The position numbers and the translations under genes are program-made. From assembly GCA_021788025.1 (NCBI GenBank), contig JAJYLE010000004.1, positions 1 to 40,477 of the forward strand: DNA of 40,477 bases, in the 5' to 3' direction. A model generated the notes under the pieces. It saw only the letters and a program-made list of their open reading frames with translations. It did not search any database and was not told the DNA's origin. This DNA comes from Nitrospirota bacterium (GTDB lineage: Bacteria; Nitrospirota; Thermodesulfovibrionia; Thermodesulfovibrionales; JdFR-88). Positions 36,061-40,477 of this stretch are shown here, piece after piece. Every line of letters starts with the position of its first letter. The first letter of the stretch is position 1.

Positions 36061-38352
36061 ATGAATACTGATAAGCCATCCGGATGGAGAGCGGCCCTTG
36101 CCGTCTTTTCCGCCTACTCGCTTTTATCGGTTGCGATGACGTGGCCGGTTGTCCTTCATTTTACAAACTACACCATGGGCGACGGAATGGACGACCAGCA
36201 GTTTCTCTGGAATTACTGGTGGGTAAAGCACGCCATTGTGGACCTGAAAACCAACCCTTTTTTCACCGATTACATGTTCTACCCCCACAGAAACGGTTTG
36301 GCCCTGCATACCCTTTTGTTTCTTAACGGGCTTTTTTCCATTCCCCTTCAATATTTCCTGACGCTTCCAGCCATATACAACCTCTTTGTCCTGCTCTCTT
36401 TTGCCCTTTCCGGGCTGGGGGCATTCCTGCTGGCCAGGCGTTTTGTAAAGGGCTGGAAGGCCGCATTCGCCGCCGGGCTCATATTCGCCTCATACAGGTG
36501 CGTTTACATACGCATCGGATGGGCAAACATCTGCTCGGCCCAGTGGGTGCCATTTTACCTTCTCTTTCTTCTAAAGGCCCTCGATAAAGATTCCGGCAGG
36601 CTGAAATTTTCGATATTCGCAGGCATCTTCCTTGTGTTCAATTTCTTCTCCGATTATTACCACTTCCTTGCGTGCTGTATTTTTACGCTGATAATCCTGG
36701 TGATTTATTGGACCTCTAAGGCGCTGAGGCCGGCGGAACTTGCAAAGAGGTTCCTGCCCGCAGTACTTGTTTGCGTGCCTTTTATCTCTCCGGTAATGTA
36801 CTGGGCGCTCCGCGAAGGCGCGGCGGGGCAGGGCCTTGGCAACATAAGCTGGAAATCAACCGGCATTGCTAAAAACGTGGCCGATATCGCGGGGTTCATT
36901 TCACCCCATCCGGCAAACCCGTTTCTTGGAAGGCTATCATTGTCAAAATACTTCACAGGCGAATGGAACTATTGCTACCTGGGGGCAGCCGCCATAGTTT
37001 TTTCAGTTTACGCATTTTTGCAACACCGGAAAAACAGGGGCAAGATTGCGGACGGCCCTCTGCGCCGCGAAAAACTGGAACTAATGCTCTGGGGCATTTC
37101 AGCCGCGGTCTTCATGATACTGGCGATGGGCCCGTATCCGCACTTCTTTGGGAAGCAGATACCCGTGCCGCTGCCTTTCAAGCTGTTTGAGCTTAGCGGT
37201 TTCCTTTCCGGCCTGAGGGCCCCGGACCGTTTCAGCATCTATGCTGTGCTGGCTGTTGCGATGCTGGCATCCATTGGCATGGAACGGGCGTTTGCAAAAA
37301 AGAAATTTCTTTTTGCGCTGATCATTCCGGTAATACTGGTCGAGTACACAACTGCGCCATATCCTCTTTACAACTGCGCCATACCCCCGGTTTACAATAC
37401 GATAGCGGCGGACAAGGAGGCGCAGTCCATTCTGGAGATACCCGTTTTCCTTCAGTACGGTATCGCCCACTCCGGCTACCCGGCGGACTACGTGCTTTAT
37501 TACCAGACGTTCCACGGGAAAAAACTCTTTAATGGATACCTCTCACGCGTGCCGGATGCAACCATCTATTCATACTTCAATCTGCCAATATACCGGAGCC
37601 TTCTTGAAATCGGGTATCTGGAGTCCAACGGGCAGGCATTGAGGCTGGCGATGGAAACAGACCGCCAGGTTGCGCCCGGTTTCATAAACCTTTTCGGGGT
37701 GGGTTATGTGGTTGTGCACCGGATGCCGTTTGCCCAGACGCGGGCAGCGATGGACGTGGACGCCATGGAGCGGTATTTAAACAATGTGCTGCCCATGAGC
37801 AAGATTTACGACGACGGAGTGCTTGCCGTGTACAAGACACAACTGGCGGAACAGAAGGATGTTATTGTGGAAGCCGCCACTAACGCCTCCGTTTTATATC
37901 TGTATAAAGGCTGGGTTAACGGGCTTTCAGAAGGCGGCTACGGTTACGCCTTGTGTGCCGGAAAAAAATCCGTGCTCCTTGCCAATCTCAGGCAGGCAAC
38001 CGGCTATGAGATGGACCTTGACCTGAGCCCCGCCCCTGGAATCAAGGACAAGCGCGTTGAGGTGGGGATTAACGGCAAAAAGATCGGCAGCCTGCCTCTC
38101 AGGGACGGCTGGAACACTTATAAAATAGACATACCCGCCAATATGCCAAGGCAGGGGCTTAACAGGATTTATTTCAAACCTGCTGAAACGGCCAGGCCGG
38201 CAATGCCGTTTAAAGGGATATGGCCAGCTTTCGCCATAAGCCGGAGCGTGCCAGATTATCCTTTAGACTGGGAGCAGGACAATTCCAAGTTCGGCCGCCC
38301 GGGGATTTCCTTTGCACTCCACCGGTTCGAGATAAAAGAGAACCCCTGGTAG
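36061..38352 (+). CDS. Large polytopic membrane protein, GT-C glycosyltransferase-like
   Basis: A 763-aa protein with 10-12 TM helices in the first 430 residues and a soluble C-terminal domain of about 330 residues. The first extracytoplasmic loop carries acidic motifs typical of GT-C enzymes: YTMGDGMDDQQFLWNYWWVKHA (Asp near 40-44) and PFFTDYMFYPHRNGLALHT. These resemble PMT/ArnT-like or YfhO-type proteins that transfer sugars from polyprenyl phosphate to a lipid or protein acceptor in the periplasm. The C-terminus contains VGYVVVHRMPFAQ and a beta-rich part (VEVGINGKKIGSLPLRDGWNTYKIDIP) like a carbohydrate-binding domain. It is monocistronic. The substrate and acceptor are unknown, and no polysaccharide cluster surrounds it. 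Confidence 0.75.
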   Translation: MNTDKPSGWRAALAVFSAYSLLSVAMTWPVVLHFTNYTMGDGMDDQQFLWNYWWVKHAIVDLKTNPFFTDYMFYPHRNGLALHTLLFLNGLFSIPLQYFLTLPAIYNLFVLLSFALSGLGAFLLARRFVKGWKAAFAAGLIFASYRCVYIRIGWANICSAQWVPFYLLFLLKALDKDSGRLKFSIFAGIFLVFNFFSDYYHFLACCIFTLIILVIYWTSKALRPAELAKRFLPAVLVCVPFISPVMYWALREGAAGQGLGNISWKSTGIAKNVADIAGFISPHPANPFLGRLSLSKYFTGEWNYCYLGAAAIVFSVYAFLQHRKNRGKIADGPLRREKLELMLWGISAAVFMILAMGPYPHFFGKQIPVPLPFKLFELSGFLSGLRAPDRFSIYAVLAVAMLASIGMERAFAKKKFLFALIIPVILVEYTTAPYPLYNCAIPPVYNTIAADKEAQSILEIPVFLQYGIAHSGYPADYVLYYQTFHGKKLFNGYLSRVPDATIYSYFNLPIYRSLLEIGYLESNGQALRLAMETDRQVAPGFINLFGVGYVVVHRMPFAQTRAAMDVDAMERYLNNVLPMSKIYDDGVLAVYKTQLAEQKDVIVEAATNASVLYLYKGWVNGLSEGGYGYALCAGKKSVLLANLRQATGYEMDLDLSPAPGIKDKRVEVGINGKKIGSLPLRDGWNTYKIDIPANMPRQGLNRIYFKPAETARPAMPFKGIWPAFAISRSVPDYPLDWEQDNSKFGRPGISFALHRFEIKENPW

Positions 38353-38535
38353 CCTGGCTTCGAAATTGCTGTTGGCTGCCGGGGGCTGAAATCGCGGCAT
38401 ACTACGCCGTTTAAAGGAAAACCGTCCTCAATGCAGCCCTGCTGCGCCTCCGGGCGATTTCCACTTTTCTCCTTGCCTTCCACGATTTCTTCTTCCTTTC
38501 GCTTCAAAACCAAATTTCGGGATCGGGCCTGAATT

Positions 38536-39012
38536 CTATTCTATGACACTGACCGAAGCCCCGGCGCCGCGGTGCAGGATTTCCATGGTAACGCTGCCGC
38601 GGATGAAATGGCTTGCCTTGTCGTGTTTGCAGTGGCCTAATAATAGTGTGCCATAGCCGCCGCTTCTGGCCTCGTCAAGGATGCGGTCTGCGGCATCCAC
38701 AGTGTCCGAGGCGTCCTTAACCTCTATCTGCTCGCGCCCGATTCCTTTTTTCACAAGCACCTCCAGGGCATTCTTGAAAGCAGGCTCGAATTTTTTGTGC
38801 TGGTCTTTTTTCCATTCCTCGAAAAAGCGCCGCCTCTCTTTTTTCTCATCTTCGTTTAGCATGTGCCCCTCATCCCAGAATACAGCGGGCATGGGCAGCA
38901 CGTGAAGGAGCGTAATCCGGAGGCCGGGCAGCCCGGCGAAATGCTCTGCCGCGTATCTTACAGCTTTCATCGCGCATTCCGAGCCGTCTATGGGAATCAG
39001 CATTTTTTCCAT
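38536..39012 (-). CDS. Universal stress protein family (UspA-like)
   Basis: The 158-aa protein begins with the family start KMLIPIDGSECAMKAVRYAAEHF. ITLLHVLP and DRILDEARSGGYGTLLLGHCKH follow, then the end FIRGSVTMEILHRGAGASVSVIE. The ATP-loop G-2x-G-9x-GS is only partly kept (GHC...IRGS). An extra charged helical insertion (NEDEKKERRRFFEEWKKDQHKKFEP) sits in the middle. Cytoplasmic stress or energy signalling is the usual role. I start at the ATG 39010-39012, where the homology begins, since the longer frame adds an unrelated hydrophobic segment. A TACACT -10-like hexamer lies 10 nt before the ATG. It diverges from the cytochrome genes. Confidence 0.85.
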   Translation of the reverse strand: MEKMLIPIDGSECAMKAVRYAAEHFAGLPGLRITLLHVLPMPAVFWDEGHMLNEDEKKERRRFFEEWKKDQHKKFEPAFKNALEVLVKKGIGREQIEVKDASDTVDAADRILDEARSGGYGTLLLGHCKHDKASHFIRGSVTMEILHRGAGASVSVIE

Positions 39013-39088
39013 TTCTGGCCAAAGTGTATCACGATTATCTGGATTTTGTTGCGGCAGCCATTTTTCTACTGGAATGGCCAAATCTTTT

Positions 39089-39097
39089 TGATATAAT
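39089..39097 (+). promoter_or_regulatory. Extended -10 promoter of the first cytochrome c gene
   Basis: TGATATAAT is a perfect extended -10 (TG-A-TATAAT), 34 nt before ATG 39132. AAGGAG lies 8 nt before the start codon. No good -35 is seen, as often with extended -10 promoters. Confidence 0.6.
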
Positions 39098-39131
39098 CCG
39101 AATAATAGCAGTAACGAAAGGAGAAGCCCGG

Positions 39132-39452
39132 ATGAAAACTGCTTTTGCTGTTGCATTGGCTTTAATGGCCTCAATCACGATTTCGCCTTCGGCGTTTGCC
39201 AAAGGGCCTTCCGGAAAGGCGCTGTTTCAAAAGCATTGCGCAAGCTGCCACGCCAATGGGGGCAATATGGACAACCCCGCATATACGCTCCATAAAAAAG
39301 ACCTCCAGAGGCACGGCGTACAAACGGAAAGCGACATAATCAAGCGCATGAGACATCCCGGCCCCGGAATGCCAGTGTTCAGCAAGAAAAAAATATCATA
39401 TACGCAGGCCAAAGCGATAGCAAAGTACATAATGGAAACCTATAACAAGTAA
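39132..39452 (+). CDS. Monoheme class I cytochrome c, copy 1
   Basis: A 106-aa exported cytochrome with signal peptide 1-23 (cleavage after AFA), heme motif CASCH (Cys36, Cys39, His40) and probable axial Met80 in HPGPGMPVF. The C-terminal helix is AKAIAKYIMETYNK. It is a soluble periplasmic electron carrier of the c6/cbb3-III-like type. I chose the ATG at 39132 because the signal peptide starts there and AAGGAG stands 8 nt ahead. The paralogue 139 nt downstream has the same length and the same residue positions. No terminal oxidase or reductase gene is nearby to name the partner. Confidence 0.92.
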   Translation: MKTAFAVALALMASITISPSAFAKGPSGKALFQKHCASCHANGGNMDNPAYTLHKKDLQRHGVQTESDIIKRMRHPGPGMPVFSKKKISYTQAKAIAKYIMETYNK

Positions 39453-39493
39453 GCCGGAGGGTTGGACCCAGCAAAAAACCCGGCATTTTCCTG

Positions 39494-39547
39494 GAACCTG
39501 TCTCAAAATTGATTCTGAAGCAATAGAGAGCGATTTGAGACAGGTTC
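39494..39547. repeat. Perfect 14-bp inverted repeat between the two cytochrome genes
   Basis: GAACCTGTCTCAAA (39494-39507) and TTTGAGACAGGTTC (39534-39547) are exactly complementary across a 26-nt spacer. TTTGAGACAGGT also occurs at 35107-35118. There is no T-tract, so it is not a typical intrinsic terminator. It could be an mRNA-processing hairpin, an operator or a small mobile-element relic. Confidence 0.7.
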
Positions 39548-39590
39548 TGCGATTTTCCCTCGTAAAAAACCAGTGAAAGGAGAAATCAAG

Positions 39591-39911
39591 ATGAAGACTG
39601 CCTTGTCTCTTGCATTAGCCTTGTTTGCCGCAATCGCATTTTCATCCGCAGCCCTTGCCAAAGGGCCTTCCGGGGCGGCGCTGTTTCAAAAGAACTGCGC
39701 CATGTGCCATTCAAACGGAGGCAACGTGATGAAACCGGGATATTCACTCCACAAAAAAGACATGAAGACGAACGCAGTGAAGTCGGAAGCAGATATCGTA
39801 AAACTTATCAGACACCCCGGCCCGGGGATGCCCGCCTTCAATGAAGACAAGCTGTCTGACGCCGAGGCCAATGCGATAGCAAAATATATAATGAAAACCT
39901 GGAACAAGTAA
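39591..39911 (+). CDS. Monoheme class I cytochrome c, copy 2
   Basis: A 106-aa paralogue of the upstream cytochrome. It has signal peptide 1-23 (cleavage after ALA), heme motif CAMCH (Cys36, Cys39, His40), probable Met80 in HPGPGMPAF, and C-terminal ANAIAKYIMKTWNK. All key residues stand at the same positions as in copy 1. The ribosome-binding site is AAAGGAG 9-10 nt before the ATG. The DNA similarity continues past the stop codon (CCCAGC-AAACCCGGCAT follows both genes), so the duplicated unit included the 3' flank. Sequence differences in the middle suggest either two redox partners or a not very recent duplication. Confidence 0.92.
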   Translation: MKTALSLALALFAAIAFSSAALAKGPSGAALFQKNCAMCHSNGGNVMKPGYSLHKKDMKTNAVKSEADIVKLIRHPGPGMPAFNEDKLSDAEANAIAKYIMKTWNK

Positions 39912-39929
39912 AGCATGTATCTGGGCCCA

Positions 39930-40001
39930 GCGAAACCCGGCATCCCCAGTTCACATTTCCCGTAATTTTTTTAAGCCGGGCTGGAGTCTGACGGGTTTCG
40001 C
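39930..40001 (+). other. Long-range inverted repeat after cytochrome copy 2
   Basis: GCGAAACCCG (39930-39939) is exactly complementary to CGGGTTTCGC (39992-40001), with a GCCGGG/CCCGGC-type pairing possible inside. It may close the 3' end of the cytochrome transcript. No T-tract follows. Confidence 0.4.
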
Positions 40002-40082
40002 CGCCTTCGGCCAGTTAAAACTTTATGTCCCAAAGCAGCCCCCTTTCAGGGATTTAAAGATCATGCAGATAATTTTTCAAAA

Positions 40083-40145
40083 CCTGGCATGAACTTTATG
40101 ACATATGTCACATTAACAATGTCATGCCGCCCGGGTTAATGTTTG
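40083..40145. repeat. Dispersed palindromic repeat, copy 3 (head only)
   Basis: ATGACATATGTCA (40098-40110), a 9-nt spacer ATTAACAAT and GTCATG (40121-40126), then CCGGGTTAATG-like sequence. The left N9 (ATGAACTTT) matches copies 1 and 2. The outer left half-site is degenerate (CCTGGC for CATGAC), and the last base of the core palindrome is C. The downstream similarity seen between copies 1 and 2 is not evident here. Confidence 0.75.
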
Positions 40146-40477
40146 AGTGCGGCCTCACTCCAACCCCCGATGTGACGGTCCAAGAACCCGGCCTGATGCA
40201 CACCGCTCTTTGAAAAGATAGTCGAGACTTTTACACATGCAATTTTTTTGTGTTGCAGAACACAATCCTTATGGCGTAAAAAAGCGGAGGCAAAGGAACA
40301 AAAAAAAGCATAAAAACTCTTTAAAAACCGGGATTTCCCACCTCCGGAGCGAACACGCAAAAAAAGAGCATAAAAACCAGCCGCCTTGCCGCCCGCAATT
40401 TAAGGCTGCAAAAAGGTACAAAGGATTGACAAAGGTACAAAGGTATGCCATATTATCGCATCGGAGATTTAGTCTCC
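40146..40477 (+). promoter_or_regulatory. Gene-free right end with outward promoter in direct repeats
   Basis: No gene is supported here. A hairpin TTGTGTT/AACACAA lies near 40250-40267. AGCATAAAAAC occurs twice exactly 60 nt apart (40307 and 40367). AAAGGTACAAAGG is repeated at 40412-40424 and 40431-40443 (19-nt period). TTGACA (40426-40431) sits between and into these repeats, and TATTAT (40451-40456) is 19 nt downstream. This looks like a regulated promoter for a gene beyond the window. Confidence 0.45.

Noticed and set aside
39024-39131. Upstream extension of cytochrome copy 1
   Set aside because: It precedes the promoter and Shine-Dalgarno; the signal peptide starts at 39132.
40136-40360. 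74-aa minus-strand ORF at the right end
   Set aside because: Starts in A-rich repeated DNA, no ribosome-binding site, no recognisable motif.
1-40477. CRISPR arrays, tRNAs, rRNAs, insertion sequences
   Set aside because: No regularly spaced repeats of CRISPR type, no tRNA cloverleaf apart from the tRNA-like part of ssrA, and no transposase or integrase motif were seen on either strand.

Overview
The window is dense bacterial chromosome: about 35 protein genes, mostly single-copy housekeeping genes in short operons, plus ssrA (tmRNA). I see no phage, insertion sequence, integrase, CRISPR array, rRNA or tRNA. Several traits suggest a Gram-negative, anaerobic or facultative lineage such as Nitrospirota or a former deltaproteobacterium (Desulfobacterota). 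They are a split MetV/MetF pair, a CooT-family protein, a DVU0298-family HEAT protein, a two-CW MerR regulator, a dnaJ-hspR-clpB operon, a DUF3373-type porin and CxxCH cytochromes. The phylum is an inference from gene content; no marker gene here settles it.

Layout. 1-3053 (+): folE (cut by the window edge), folD, metV-like and metF, a folate one-carbon operon ending in a strong terminator. 3116-8859 (-): ssrA, smpB, a small unknown gene, a fibronectin-type lipoprotein, argH, a TPR lipoprotein and an HD-GYP protein. 8981-10837 (+): a PriA homologue that has lost its helicase motifs. 10854-12387 (-): ribF and coaE. 12490-13746 (+): proA. 13781-14681: a terminator, a broken HI0074-type gene and the first copy of a dispersed palindromic repeat. 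14682-16806 (+): a MoeB/ThiF-type E1 enzyme and bioA. 16911-19292: a small unknown gene, a metallo-beta-lactamase-fold phosphodiesterase, a two-CW MerR regulator and a DVU0298-type protein. 19358-20323 (+): a membrane protein whose 3' end overlaps the convergent LipM-like gene. 20238-21975 (-): LipM-like, CooT and exonuclease genes.

22043-26766 (-) is a cell-envelope block: ctpA, an EnvC-like amidase activator, ftsX, ftsE and a conserved unknown. FtsEX with EnvC is the known route by which septal peptidoglycan amidases are switched on. 26918-28423 (+) is a secreted phospholipase C/acid phosphatase-type enzyme. 28519-30192 (-) is an outer-membrane porin with an excellent promoter. 30416-34688 (-) is the heat-shock operon dnaJ-hspR-clpB, with an inverted repeat over its -35 box. 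34764-36060 is an AT-richer island holding a zinc-ribbon gene, two competing hairpins, inverted heptamer repeats and repeat copy 2. 36061-38352 (+) is a large GT-C-like membrane protein. 38536-39911 holds a universal stress protein and two tandem monoheme cytochromes c. The window ends with repeat copy 3 and an outward-facing promoter set in direct repeats.

The least ordinary signals are: (i) a three-copy element with the architecture CATGAC-N9-ATGACATATGTCAT-N9-GTCATG; (ii) a full-length PriA without recognisable Walker A, DExH, motif V or motif VI; (iii) several genes with a -10 box only 5-8 nt before the start codon and no Shine-Dalgarno, suggesting leaderless mRNAs; and (iv) the structured island at 35562-35635 beside repeat copy 2. 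I did not find a convincing new multi-gene defence or metabolic system.
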